Below are positions 9,894-20,600 of a stretch of DNA of 54,709 nucleotides, in pieces. Under the pieces are notes generated by a model. The model saw only the letters and a program-made list of their open reading frames with translations, was not told the DNA's origin and searched no databases. This DNA is from Rhodocyclaceae bacterium (GTDB lineage: Bacteria > Pseudomonadota > Gammaproteobacteria > Burkholderiales > Rhodocyclaceae). Each line of letters opens with the position of its first letter. Within the stretch, counting starts at the first letter, position 1. Position numbers and translations under genes: made by a program. Where the stretch lies: the NCBI GenBank assembly GCA_028713915.1, contig JAQTNK010000025.1:1-54709 (forward strand). Direction: 5' to 3'.

Positions 9894-10889
9894 TCAAGCG
9901 CCGTCGGGCGGCGCCTTGGGCTTGCGCGGGCGGCGGCTGCGCGCAGCCGGCTTGCGCGTCGGCGTGACGTCTGTTTCCGCCGCCGCCGCTTGCTCCGGCA
10001 ACTCGGTCGCCGGCGCTGCCGCGGCGACGTCGGGCGCCGGTTCGACCACCGGTTCGGCGGCGGCAACGTGGCTGCCGCGCGAAACGAAGGCGCCCGATTT
10101 TTCGTCGCGGCCGACTTCGAGCAGACCGCGCGCCTGGGCCTCGTCGAGCAGGTTGCCGAAAGCGCGGAAGCCGTAGCGGGATTCGCTGAAATCGGGCTTG
10201 CGGCGCTTGATCGCTTCCTTGAGCACCGACGCCCAAATCTTGCCGCTGTCGCCGCGCTCCGACGCCAGCGCGTCGAAGGTCTCGACGGCGATGTCGATCG
10301 CCTGCCGGCGCCGTGCTTCCAGTTCGTCCTTGCGGCGCTTTTCCTCGTCGGGCGGACGCTTGGGCGCGGGCGTCGCCGCGCGCGTGTCGCGCTTGGCGGC
10401 GGCGCGCTGGCTTTCGCGCACGAGGTCGTCGTAGAAAATGAATTCGTCGCAGTTGGCGATCAGCAAGTCGGAGGTCGATTGCTTGACGCCGACGCCGATC
10501 ACCTGCTTGGCGTTTTCGCGCAGCTTGGAAACCAGCGGCGAGAAATCCGAGTCGCCGCTGATGATGACGAAGGTATTGACGTGCGACTTCGTGTAGCAAA
10601 GATCGAGCGCATCCACGACGAGACGGATGTCGGCCGAATTCTTGCCGGACTGCCGCACATGCGGAATTTCGATCAATTCGAAATTGGCCTCGTGCATGGT
10701 CGCCTTGAAAGTCTTGTAGCGATCCCAGTCGCAATAGGCTTTCTTGACGACGATGTTGCCCTTGAGCAGAAGGCGTTCGAGCACCGGCTTGATGTCGAAC
10801 TTTTCGTACTTCGCGTCGCGTACGCCGAGGGCGACGTTCTCGAAGTCGCAGAACAGCGCCATGCTGACGTTTTCGTGGGAGGTGGCCAT
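9894..10889 (-). CDS. NYN-domain (LabA/MARF1-like) protein with LOTUS/OST-HTH domain
   Basis: This 331-residue protein has an N-terminal NYN (PIN-like) nuclease fold with the expected acidic residues: Asp15 in FCDFEN, Asp87/Asp93 in ADIRLVVDALD, and Asp113/Asp115 in SGDSDF. A charged linker (about 160-205) is followed by a LOTUS/OST-HTH-like winged helix (about 210-275, SGKIWASVLKEAIKRRKPDF). The C-terminus is an Ala/Pro/Lys/Arg tail ending in RRPRKPKAPP. These families are linked to RNA binding and cleavage, so a cytosolic RNase or RNA-binding role is a reasonable inference. The gene converges with the GGDEF-EAL gene. Confidence 0.88.
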   Translation of the reverse strand: MATSHENVSMALFCDFENVALGVRDAKYEKFDIKPVLERLLLKGNIVVKKAYCDWDRYKTFKATMHEANFELIEIPHVRQSGKNSADIRLVVDALDLCYTKSHVNTFVIISGDSDFSPLVSKLRENAKQVIGVGVKQSTSDLLIANCDEFIFYDDLVRESQRAAAKRDTRAATPAPKRPPDEEKRRKDELEARRRQAIDIAVETFDALASERGDSGKIWASVLKEAIKRRKPDFSESRYGFRAFGNLLDEAQARGLLEVGRDEKSGAFVSRGSHVAAAEPVVEPAPDVAAAAPATELPEQAAAAETDVTPTRKPAARSRRPRKPKAPPDGA

Positions 10890-10984
10890 AGGTTTTTTTC
10901 GTTCTCGAAGGATGAGGAAGGCGCGATCGTTACGCAGCCATTGCGGTCGCCATGATACAGAGTCTCATGGCATGGCCGGCGCAC

Positions 10985-12124
<1,140 letters not shown>

Positions 12125-12154
12125 AGCGGCGGTGGCGACCAGGCGTTGCGCGTG

Positions 12155-12595
12155 CTAGGTATGCACGCCCGTGATGTAGTGTTCGAGCTGGTCGATGATG
12201 AACTGCTGCTCGGAGATGACGTCTTTGACGAGGTCGCCGATGGAAATCAGGCCGACCAGCTTGCCGCCTTCGAGGACCGGCAGATGGCGCAGGCGGTTGT
12301 CCGTCATCAGGGCCATGCATTCCTCGTTGGTCTGCGTCGCTTCGACGTACATCACGGGAGAGGTCATGACTTCGCCGACGAGCGTCTTCTTCGCCGACTT
12401 GTCGAGCTGCACCAGCTTCCTGACCAGGTCCCGCTCCGAGACGATGCCGATGATCCGATCCCGCTCCATCACCAGCAGCGCGCCGATGCCGCGCTCGCCC
12501 ATCTGTAACGCCGCGTCATGCACCGACGCCGTCTGCGTTATGGTTGCAACCCCCGGCACGGCCTTGGATCGCAAAATCTGAGCCACGCTTTTCAT
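12155..12595 (-). CDS. Tandem CBS-domain protein
   Basis: This 146-residue protein consists of a pair of CBS domains, recognisable from GALLVMERDRIIGIVSERDL in the first and LRHLPVLEGGKLVGLISIGDLV in the second. Such stand-alone Bateman modules bind adenosine nucleotides or related ligands and act as energy or redox sensors. It has no catalytic or membrane domain. The downstream GNAT-like frame opens at its stop codon. Confidence 0.92.
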   Translation of the reverse strand: MKSVAQILRSKAVPGVATITQTASVHDAALQMGERGIGALLVMERDRIIGIVSERDLVRKLVQLDKSAKKTLVGEVMTSPVMYVEATQTNEECMALMTDNRLRHLPVLEGGKLVGLISIGDLVKDVISEQQFIIDQLEHYITGVHT

Positions 12596-12721
12596 CGTTG
12601 TCCCCTCCGTATGCGCCGGTCGAATGCGACGCTACCCGGATGACCACGGCAACTCGAATTGGTTGCACCATGATCCAAAGAGGGATTTCCGCCGCATGCC
12701 TGCCAGCGGCCCCGCGCAGCG

Positions 12722-13357
12722 CTAGGGCGGACCGAGGACCGGGAAGAGGCCGCGCAAGCCGGCGGCCATCATCTCCACCGCCATCGCGGCGAGAATGAAG
12801 CCGCCGACGCGCTCAACCACGTCCAGCGTCGAGCGGCGGATTTCCACTTCGGCGCGGCAGGCGATGCGAAAACTGATCCAGCACGACAACCCGACGATCA
12901 GGATGGGCAGCACGACGTGGATCAGATCAACGTAGCTGTGCCAGGCGCTGTTGGCCATCACGTAGCTGAAGGCTGCCGGCCCCGCCAGCAGCGGCACCGC
13001 CAGCGGCACGATCGACGCTTCGCGCACCTGGCTGTCGGCCGTCACCGGCGGCGATCCCTTGAACGTGGTCTCCTTGCCGAGCACCATGGCGATCGCCAGC
13101 AGCAGCACGATGATGCCGCCGCCCACCTGCATGGCGCCAAGCGAGACGCCGAGGAGGCCGAGCAAGGGCATGCCCAGAAAGCTTGCCACCAGCAGCGCGA
13201 CCGTGACGCTGATGGCAATCGTCCGGGCGAAGCGCGCCTTTCCCGAAGCATCGAGGCCTTCGGCGGCCGCCACGAAGATCGGGATCATGGATACGGGGCC
13301 GACGAGCGCGAACAGCGTGACGGTGTTCTTGAGGGTGAGGGCGGCGATGGCGAACAT
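12722..13357 (-). CDS. MarC family integral membrane protein
   Basis: This 211-residue protein has about six hydrophobic helices and the MarC family pattern: NTVTLFALVGPVSMIPIF at the N-terminus, the glycine-rich GAMQVGGGIIVLLLAIAM, and VPLAVPLLAGPAAFSYVM. MarC proteins are inner-membrane proteins without an established transport function; the old link to multiple antibiotic resistance is not supported. The ATG chosen is at 13357, since the much longer frame upstream is out-of-frame read-through of the aminopeptidase gene. Confidence 0.93.
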   Translation of the reverse strand: MFAIAALTLKNTVTLFALVGPVSMIPIFVAAAEGLDASGKARFARTIAISVTVALLVASFLGMPLLGLLGVSLGAMQVGGGIIVLLLAIAMVLGKETTFKGSPPVTADSQVREASIVPLAVPLLAGPAAFSYVMANSAWHSYVDLIHVVLPILIVGLSCWISFRIACRAEVEIRRSTLDVVERVGGFILAAMAVEMMAAGLRGLFPVLGPP

Positions 13358-13473
13358 ATCGCGCCAGCCTAGCGCACAAGCCGGCGCCAGCGCAAATGCC
13401 GGCGAAGTCGCGCGGACGGACGGCGCGGCGCGCCGCGAGTCGCCGGCCGGCGGCGCCCGTGCCGCATGACGGC

Positions 13474-14544
13474 CTAATGCGCGGACTTCGGCGCCCGCGC
13501 CGCGGCGGCGGCCAACTGCGCTTCGCGTTGCGCGGCGGGCAGCGCGGCCAGCGCGCGGACGGCGGCGTAGAAGCGCCGCAGGTCGTTGCCGTTCTCGGCC
13601 AACAGCACCTGGAAAGCCGGCACGCGGTCGAGATAGAGTCCGATCGAGGCCAGGGTGGCGTTGTTCACGTCGCCGGCGAACCAGCGATCGTAGCCGGCGA
13701 AGCCGCCCCAGCGGCCGTTGCGCAGCGCCCGGTAGTCTTCCTGGATCTGCGCCAGCGCGCGCGCCTTTTCCGCCAGCTTGTCGGCTGTCGTGCCGGGTCC
13801 GGCATAGATGTGGGCGAGGCGGTCGCGCGCGGCTTTCACCAGGGCGTGGAAGTCGCGGCGGCGCTCTTCGCGGCGAATGAATTCTTCGCGCTGCGCCGCT
13901 GTGCCATGCGTGTCGAGCCAGCGCGTGACGCCGGCTTCCTCCACGGTCACGGCGAAGGATTCGTTGAAGGTGGTGTCGCCGCTGACATAGACGATCTGAT
14001 GGGCGAGTTCGTGGAACAGCAGGCGCGCGAGTTCGATGTCGGGATAGTGGATGAAGGTATTGAGGATCGGATCGTCGAACCAGCCCAGCGTCGAGTAGGC
14101 CGGCACGGCGCCGACATAGGCGTCGTCGCCCGCGGCGCGCAGATCGGCGGCGAACTCCCTGGCCGCCGCTTCGGAGAAATAGCCGCGATAGCCGACGCAT
14201 CCGGCGATCGGAAAACACCAGCGTTTCAGCTCCACCGATAGGGGCTTGGCGGCGAACACGTCCCAGGCGACGTAAGGGCGGCCGAGATCGGCGTACTTGC
14301 GGTAGCTGTCGTTGTCCGGCAGACCCAGTTCGCGGCTGGCGAACACGCGCATCTGCGCCGCCACCGCGAGGCGTTGGCGCACATCCGCCGGCACCGCCGG
14401 GTCGACCAGTGCGTCCGCCAGCGGCCGCGAGGCGCGCAGGATTTGCAGCTGGCCGCCGATCGCCTGGACGTAGTAGGCCGGCGAGGCGCAGCCGGCGAGC
14501 ATCGCGGCGAGCAGGAGCGGCGCCGCCAGCAAGAGCCATTTCAT
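13474..14544 (-). CDS. Putative zinc aminopeptidase lipoprotein
   Basis: This 356-residue protein has a lipoprotein signal (LLAAMLAGCA, lipid-modified Cys19) and a zinc-metallopeptidase core with His178-Glu179-x-x-His182 in LLFHELAHQIVYVSGD. A downstream glutamate in FNESFAVTVEEAG is a likely third ligand. The pattern YRGYFSEAAAREFA and STLGWFDDPILNT fits the predicted aminopeptidase family PF10023. It should act in the periplasm, anchored to a membrane. Its ATG overlaps the stop of the upstream alpha/beta-hydrolase gene (ATGA), so the two are probably coupled. Confidence 0.88.
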   Translation of the reverse strand: MKWLLLAAPLLLAAMLAGCASPAYYVQAIGGQLQILRASRPLADALVDPAVPADVRQRLAVAAQMRVFASRELGLPDNDSYRKYADLGRPYVAWDVFAAKPLSVELKRWCFPIAGCVGYRGYFSEAAAREFAADLRAAGDDAYVGAVPAYSTLGWFDDPILNTFIHYPDIELARLLFHELAHQIVYVSGDTTFNESFAVTVEEAGVTRWLDTHGTAAQREEFIRREERRRDFHALVKAARDRLAHIYAGPGTTADKLAEKARALAQIQEDYRALRNGRWGGFAGYDRWFAGDVNNATLASIGLYLDRVPAFQVLLAENGNDLRRFYAAVRALAALPAAQREAQLAAAAARAPKSAH

Positions 14545-15242
14545 TTGGCGTCGCCTCCGGCGGCGAACGTGCCGCAGCGCAGGAAGTTGGCCGCGTCGCG
14601 CGCAACGCGGGCCGAGACCAGCATGCCGGAATGGCTCACCGGCAGCGCAATGAATTCCTTGGCGCCGCTGATGCGGGTTTCCTCGACGCTGACCGCGCCG
14701 TCGTTCGGCCGCGCCAGGCCCGGTGCGACGAGGCGCCCGAGGCCGACGCCGCCGGTGCCGGCGACGACGCCGAGATCGAAAGGCAGCGTCCAGCTGTGGG
14801 CCGGCGCCGCCAGCCAGTCGAGGAGGCTGCGCCCGAGCAGCGTCCGTCCGACGTCGAACTGCGCCAGGCGGTCGGCGGCGGCGCTGCCGCGCAACGGCGA
14901 GCCTAGCATCACCACGCGCCCGTCGCCGTCGCCGGCGCCGTCGGACAGCGCGCGGAAAATCAGGATGCCGCCGAGGCTGTGGCCCAGCCAATGCACGCGC
15001 GGCGCCTCGATGCGCGCGGCGAAGCGCGCGAGCGCGGCGGCATTGGCCTGCAGGTTCTCGCGCACCGAAGCGTAGCCGAAGCGGAATACGCGCAGGCCCC
15101 CGGCGGCGAGCCGCCGGTCGAGCCAGGCCATGGCCCACCGGCCCACCCAGAGGCCGTGCACGACCACCACTGCGGCGGGCTCAGTCGTCGTCGCCGCAGC
15201 CATGGCCCAGCCTCCCGGCGCGCGCGGCAAATACGACGTCAT
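14541..15242 (-). CDS. Alpha/beta-hydrolase fold protein
   Basis: About 233 residues with a lipase/esterase-like core: VVVVHGLWVG gives the oxyanion loop and GHSLGG places the nucleophile at Ser89. The catalytic His is probably in LPVSHSGML. It resembles short hydrolases annotated as lipase-like or PGAP1-like, with no lid domain and no clear signal peptide. An in-frame Met at 15203, closer to the first beta strand, is an alternative start. The stop overlaps the start of the aminopeptidase gene. Substrate unknown; it should not be taken as MenH without further evidence. Confidence 0.85.
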   Translation of the reverse strand: MTSYLPRAPGGWAMAAATTTEPAAVVVVHGLWVGRWAMAWLDRRLAAGGLRVFRFGYASVRENLQANAAALARFAARIEAPRVHWLGHSLGGILIFRALSDGAGDGDGRVVMLGSPLRGSAAADRLAQFDVGRTLLGRSLLDWLAAPAHSWTLPFDLGVVAGTGGVGLGRLVAPGLARPNDGAVSVEETRISGAKEFIALPVSHSGMLVSARVARDAANFLRCGTFAAGGDAK

Positions 15243-15441
15243 GGCCTGGAGAATGTTCGCTCATAAGACGATATTGAAGCACGAAGCTACGCCGCGTCGT
15301 TGATTCCGCGGTGGCGATCATACCGCCGGCCGGCTGGCAGCGCTGCCCATTGCCGCAGGAACCGCGAGCCGCTCGCGGCACTCGAAAGACAGGCGGGCCT
15401 GGGCGTTGCGGCATCTCGGCCGCGACGCGGCAAGGCGCCGC

Positions 15442-15449
15442 AAGGAGGT
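15442..15449 (+). promoter_or_regulatory. Strong Shine-Dalgarno sequence
   Basis: AAGGAGGT lies four bases before the ATG at 15454 and decides that start over upstream in-frame codons. Confidence 0.85.
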
Positions 15450-15453
15450 CATC

Positions 15454-15945
15454 ATGGGACGCGCATTCATTCACGGCTGGGTCGGCCTGCCGAGTCAGGG
15501 CGAAATCTATCTGGAACACGGCGTGCCGCGGCAAGTGCGCGTCGACGCGACGGCGATGGTCGACGTCGAGCGGCTCGTCGACGAGATCGGCGACCTCACC
15601 GGCCTGCATGTCACGCTCGGCCCCTGGGAGGCCGACGAAGAGGCCGAGGAAATGGAAGCGGCCGTGCATGTCCATGCCCAGGATGCCGCCGAAGTCTTGA
15701 CGCGCCTGGCGCAGGCGTCGGCGGAGACTTTCTACGACCGCTACCACAAGCCGATCGAGACCAGCGACACGGACTTCGACGACGAGGCTTACGCGCACGA
15801 CGTCAACGCTGCGCTCGAGGTATGGGGCCTGCATTGGGGCCAGGTGGACGAAGTTGCGTTGCGCGTCGCCTACCAGCGCGCCCTGCATCAGGCCGTCGCA
15901 GAGATTGCAACGGCGATCGCCCGCCAGCCGACGCTCAAGCATTGA
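15454..15945 (+). CDS. Conserved-looking acidic protein of unknown function
   Basis: This 163-residue soluble acidic protein was not recognised as a named family. It begins GRAFIHGWVGLPSQGEIYLE, has a short acidic run (ADEEAEEMEA), a HVHAQDAAEVL stretch and a C-terminal helical half with two tryptophans (EVWGLHWGQ). There is no signal peptide or membrane segment. The perfect ribosome site and codon use like its neighbours argue that it is a real gene. It stands alone on the plus strand between minus-strand genes. Confidence 0.75.
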   Translation: MGRAFIHGWVGLPSQGEIYLEHGVPRQVRVDATAMVDVERLVDEIGDLTGLHVTLGPWEADEEAEEMEAAVHVHAQDAAEVLTRLAQASAETFYDRYHKPIETSDTDFDDEAYAHDVNAALEVWGLHWGQVDEVALRVAYQRALHQAVAEIATAIARQPTLKH

Positions 15946-15954
15946 CGCAGGTCG

Positions 15955-16167
15955 TCAGAAAGTTGCGGCTTCGCCGGGCTGCAGTGCGTGCACCTGGATG
16001 CCGGCCGCACCGAGCGCCTCGATGTACTCGGCCGGCGTGCCCGCCAGCGTCGGGAACGTGCCGTAATGGATCGGAATGGCGTGCTTGGGCGGTCGCCGCC
16101 CGCTTTCCCGAGAAGGCGAAAATCCGTTTGTCCTTCGGTCGCCGCCGCTGGGCGTGATCGCAATCAT
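15955..16167 (-). pseudogene. C-terminal remnant of a UPF0173-type metal-dependent hydrolase
   Basis: The last 43 or so residues of this 70-codon frame (KHAIPIHYGTFPTLAGTP, then AGIQVHALQPGE) look like the C-terminal end of the UPF0173/UlaG-like metallo-beta-lactamase-fold hydrolases. The N-terminal metal-binding HxHxDH part is absent, and the first 27 residues do not resemble the family. The fragment begins inside the end of the efflux outer-membrane gene. I infer that the hydrolase gene was cut when the efflux operon or adjoining DNA was placed here. Confidence 0.7.
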
Positions 16168-17609
16168 GGCGACGGCTCCTCGGCGGGCTGCGGCGCCGGA
16201 GCGACGCTCGCTGCAGCCGTGGCGTCCGTGCCGCGCGCCCAGCCGCCGCCCAGCGCCTGGTACAGCTGCACCGAGGCGACCAGTCCGTCGCGTTGCGCCT
16301 GCGCCAATTGCAGTTCTGCCGCCAGCAGGCTGGCGTTGGCGTCGATGACTTCGAAGTAGGACGAGCGCCCGCCCTCGTAACGCTGCAGCACGCGCGCATC
16401 CGCATCGCGCAGGGCCTGCACCTCCTGCTCCTGGGCGACTATCGCGTCGACGTAAGCGCGCCGTGCCGCCAGCGCATCGGCGACTTCGCGGAACGCTTGC
16501 GCCACGGCGCCCTGGTATTGCAGGAGCGCCTGTTCTTTTCGCGCCTGCGCCGCGTCGACGACATAGCCGTTGCGCTGCGCATTGAGGATCGGCTGCAGCA
16601 AGCCCAGGCCGACCATCCAGACCTTGGACGGCCCCGAGAACAAGCTCGATAGACTGAAGCTCTCGGAACCGAAGTTGCCGGTCAGCGTCACCGTCGGGAA
16701 CAACGCCGCTTTCGCGGCGTGGACATTGGCGGTCGCCGCCGCCAGATTGGCTTCGGCCTGCAGCAAGTCGGGCCGGCGCTCGAGCAGGGACGAGGGCAGA
16801 CCGGCGGGAACGTCGGGCAATGCCGGCAGCGGCGCGGCGCCGCTCGTGTCGCGCGCGACGGCGCCGGGATTGCCGCCGAGCAGGATCTGCAGCTGGTTCT
16901 CGGTCTGCGCGATCTGCCGCCGCAGGTCGGGCAGGGCGGCGCGGGCCTGCGCCAGGCTGGCCTCGGCGCGGCTGGCGTCGAGCGCCGACGCTGCGCCGTG
17001 GCGCAGCATCTTCTCCGTCAGATCGAAGAAGCGTTCGCGGTTGGCGATGGTTCTGGCGGTGATCGCGGCCTGCGCGTCGAGCGTGAGCAGGGCGAAGTAG
17101 GCGGTGGCGACGTTGCTCAGCAAGCCGACCTTGACGGCATCGCGCGCGGCCTGCGTCGCAAGCAGGTTGGCCTTCGCGGCATCGTTCAGGCTCGCCAGCC
17201 GGCGCCAGAGGTCGACCTCGTAGGAGACGTCGGCCGCGCCGCTGAACAGCGCGCCGGTGACGTAGCCGCCGTTCTGCACGACGCGGCCGCGCTGGCCGCC
17301 GAGCGTCAGGTCGACCTGCGGCAGCCGCGCCCGCTCGCTTTGGCCCACCAGCGCCCTGGCCTCGAGCACGCGGGCGGCGGCAATCTTGACGTCGCGATTC
17401 TGCGCCAGCGCCGTTTCCAGCAGACGCCGCAAGGCCGGATCCTGATAGAGCTGCCACCAGGCGAGATCGCCCAGGGACGGCTCGCTCGGCGGCGCGTCCT
17501 GGCCGCGAAAGCGCGCCGGCACGTCGAGCGCGGGCCGCTGGTAGGGCGGGGCGACCGCACATGCCGCCAGTGCGAACGCCGCCGCCATGCCGAAGAACGA
17601 TGCCCTCAT
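16164..17609 (-). CDS. RND efflux outer-membrane factor (NodT/OprM-type lipoprotein)
   Basis: This 481-residue protein has a lipoprotein signal ending in LAACAVAPPYQRP and two repeats of the outer-membrane efflux family. Typical motifs are WWQLYQDPALRRLLETAL, NRDVKIAAARVLEARA, VSYEVDLWRRL, RRPDLLQAEANLAAATANV and the closing YEGGRSSYFEVIDANASLL. It forms the trimeric outer-membrane channel of a tripartite pump. The ATG overlaps the stop of the RND transporter gene by four bases. An Ala/Pro-rich tail follows the last helix. Its end overlaps the hydrolase remnant. Confidence 0.95.
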   Translation of the reverse strand: MRASFFGMAAAFALAACAVAPPYQRPALDVPARFRGQDAPPSEPSLGDLAWWQLYQDPALRRLLETALAQNRDVKIAAARVLEARALVGQSERARLPQVDLTLGGQRGRVVQNGGYVTGALFSGAADVSYEVDLWRRLASLNDAAKANLLATQAARDAVKVGLLSNVATAYFALLTLDAQAAITARTIANRERFFDLTEKMLRHGAASALDASRAEASLAQARAALPDLRRQIAQTENQLQILLGGNPGAVARDTSGAAPLPALPDVPAGLPSSLLERRPDLLQAEANLAAATANVHAAKAALFPTVTLTGNFGSESFSLSSLFSGPSKVWMVGLGLLQPILNAQRNGYVVDAAQARKEQALLQYQGAVAQAFREVADALAARRAYVDAIVAQEQEVQALRDADARVLQRYEGGRSSYFEVIDANASLLAAELQLAQAQRDGLVASVQLYQALGGGWARGTDATAAASVAPAPQPAEEPSP

Positions 17610-20600
17610 GGCGTCCCGTCCCCCGACGCCTGCGGCGGTTCGTCCGCGCTGCGGAACGGCGCCTTGCGTTCGCTGATGCGCTGCACCACCACGTAGAACA
17701 CCGGGATGATCAGGATGCCCAGCAGCGTCGCGAACAGCATGCCGAACACCACCGTCGTGCCGATGGACTGGCGCGCGCCGGCGCCCGCCCCGGTCGCCAT
17801 CGCCAGCGGCAGCGTGCCGAGGATGAAGGCGAACGACGTCATCAGGATGGGGCGCAAGCGCAGTTGCGCGCCTTGCCGCGCGGCCTCGACGATCGACAGG
17901 CCGCGCGCGCGGCCGAGCTTGGCGAATTCGACGATCAGGATCGCGTTCTTCGCCGCCAGTCCGATCAGCATCACCAGGCCGATCTGGGCGTACACGTTGT
18001 TGACCAGCCCGCGCAGCGCCAGGCCGGTGAAGGCGCCGAACGCGCCGAAGGGAATCACCAGCAGAATCGCCACCGGCATGGCCCAGCTCTCGTACAAGGC
18101 CGCGAGCACCAGGAAGACGAACAGCAGCGAGAGGACGAAGATGTAGCCGGTCTGGCCGCCGGTCTTCTTTTCCTGGTAGATCGCCCCGGTCCATTCGTAG
18201 CCGTAGCCCTCGGGCAAGGTCCGCGCGACTTCTTCCATGGCCTGCGCCGCCTGGCCGGAACTGACGCCCGGCGCCGGCACGCCATTGACGGTCGCGGCGC
18301 GGAAGATGTCGTAGCGTTCGAAGTACTCGGGACCGCTGATCGACTTCGGCTTCAACACGGCGCTGAGCGGCAGCATGGCGCCCTGGGCGTTGCGCACGTA
18401 ATAGCGGTAGACGTCGTCGGGATTGGCCCGCGCGGCGCCCTCGGCTTGAATCTGGACCTTGAAGGTGCGGCCGTAGAGATTGAAGTCGTTCACGTAGTCG
18501 CCGCCGAGAAACGCTTGCAGCGCGAAGAACACGTCGGTCAACGGCACGCCCAGGCTCTTGACCTTGTCGCGGTCGATCTCGTATTCGATTTGCGGCGTGC
18601 GGTCGTCGTAGTTGGCGAAGACGAGACCGAGTTCCGGCCGTTTGCGCGCTTGCGCCAGGAGGTTTTGCAGCACCGGCGCAAAGTGCCGCGCGTCGCCGCC
18701 GGCACGGTCCTGCAGGATGAACTCGAAGCCGCCGGTGGTCGACATGCCGCGGATCGGCGGCGGATTCAGCGCGATCGCGTTGGCGTCGGCGAGTTCGCGG
18801 TTGAGCCGCGCGCCGAGGGCGCGCACGATCTCGGTGGCGCTCTGTCCGGGTCCCTTGCGTTCGTCCCACGGCGTCAGGCGCACGAAGGCCGTCGCGTTGT
18901 AGGAAGCGCTCAGGCCGCTCAGCAGATTGAAGCCCTCGACCACGGCGATGCCGCTGATGCCGGGCATTGCGCGGGCGATCTTGACCAATTGCGCCGCCGC
19001 CGCGTGCGTGCGTTCCAGCGCGGCGGCCGGAGGCAGTTGCAGGATGACGAACAGGTAGCCCTGGTCTTCGTCGGGCACCAGGCCGGTCGGGCGCGTCTTC
19101 GTCAGCACGTAAAGACCGCCGAGCAACACGGCGAAGCACAGCGCCACCAGCAGCGCCTTGCGCGCCAGCGTCACCACGGCCCGCGCGTAATGCTCCTGGC
19201 ACCAGCCATAGCCGCGATTGAACCAGGCGAAGAAGCGCGCGATGAGGCCATGCGGCGTTTCATGGGCAGCGGGACGCAGCAGCAGCGCGCACAGGGCCGG
19301 CGTCAGCGTCAGGGCGACGATCGCCGAGAGGATCACCGAGGTGGCCAGGGTCAGCGCGAACTGTTTGTAGAGCTGCCCGGTAAGCCCGCCGACGAAGGCC
19401 ACCGGAATGAAGACCGCGGACAACACCAGCGCAATGGCGACCACCGGTCCGCCGACGTCGGCGATGGCCGCCTTGGTCGCCGCCGGCGCCGTCACCGCCT
19501 CGGCGTCGAGCCGGTGCTGCACGGCTTCGACCACCACGATCGCATCGTCCACGACGATGCCGATGGCGAGAATCAGGCCGAACAAGGTCAGCGTGTTGAG
19601 CGAAAACCCCAGCGCGGCGAAGGCGGCGAGCGTGCCGACGAGCGATACGGGAACGGCCGCCATCGGAATCAGCGTCGCCCGCCAGGTCTGCAGGAAGACG
19701 TAGACCACGAGCAGCACCAGGACGAATGCGGCGCTCAGCGTCAGCACCACCTCCTTCATCGATTCCGTCACGAACGGCGTCGTGCTGTAGGGGATCGAGT
19801 AGACGACGCCGGGAGGAAAGCGCTGCGCCAGCGTTTCCATCGTCTGCTTGACGCCCTTGGCGACGTCCAGCGCGTTGGCGTCGGGCCCGAGGAAAATGGC
19901 GATGAATACGCCCGGCACGCCGTCTTCCTGGACGTTGACCGTGTAGTCGGCGCCGCCGAGTTCGACGCGCGCGACATCCCGCAGGCGCACGATCTGCCCG
20001 CCGGCCGCGGCGCCGATGACCATGTTCTCGTACTGGGCGACGTCGGTCAGCCGCCCCTGGACGGTGGCCGAATACTGCATCTGCTGCCCCGCCGGCGCCG
20101 GCGGAACGCCGACGCGGCCGGCCGGCACGGCGACGTTCTGCTCGGCGATGACGCGCTGGACGTCGCCTGCCGTGACGCCCAGGCGCGCCATCTTGTCGGG
20201 GTCGAGCCAGATGCGCATGCTGTAGTCGCGCGCGCCGAACAAGCGCACGAAGCCGACGCCGGGCACGCGCGCCAGCGCATCCTGCAGGTTGAGCAGGGCG
20301 TAATTGCTCAGGAAGGTGGTGTCGTAGCCGCCGTGCGGCGCGGTGATGGCCAGCACTTCGAGAAAGTCGGTCGATTGCTTGCGGATGGTGACGCCCTGGC
20401 GGATCACGTCGGGCGGCAGCGACGGCTGGGCGATGGCGACGCGGTTTTGCACCTCGACCGCCGCGAGGTCCTGGTTGGTGCCGACGTCGAAGGTCACGGT
20501 GAGGTTGTAGGTGCCGTCGTTGGCGCTCTTCGAATCCATGTAGATCATGTTCTTCGCGCCGTTGACCTGCTGCTCGATCGGCGCGGCGATCGACTCGGTG

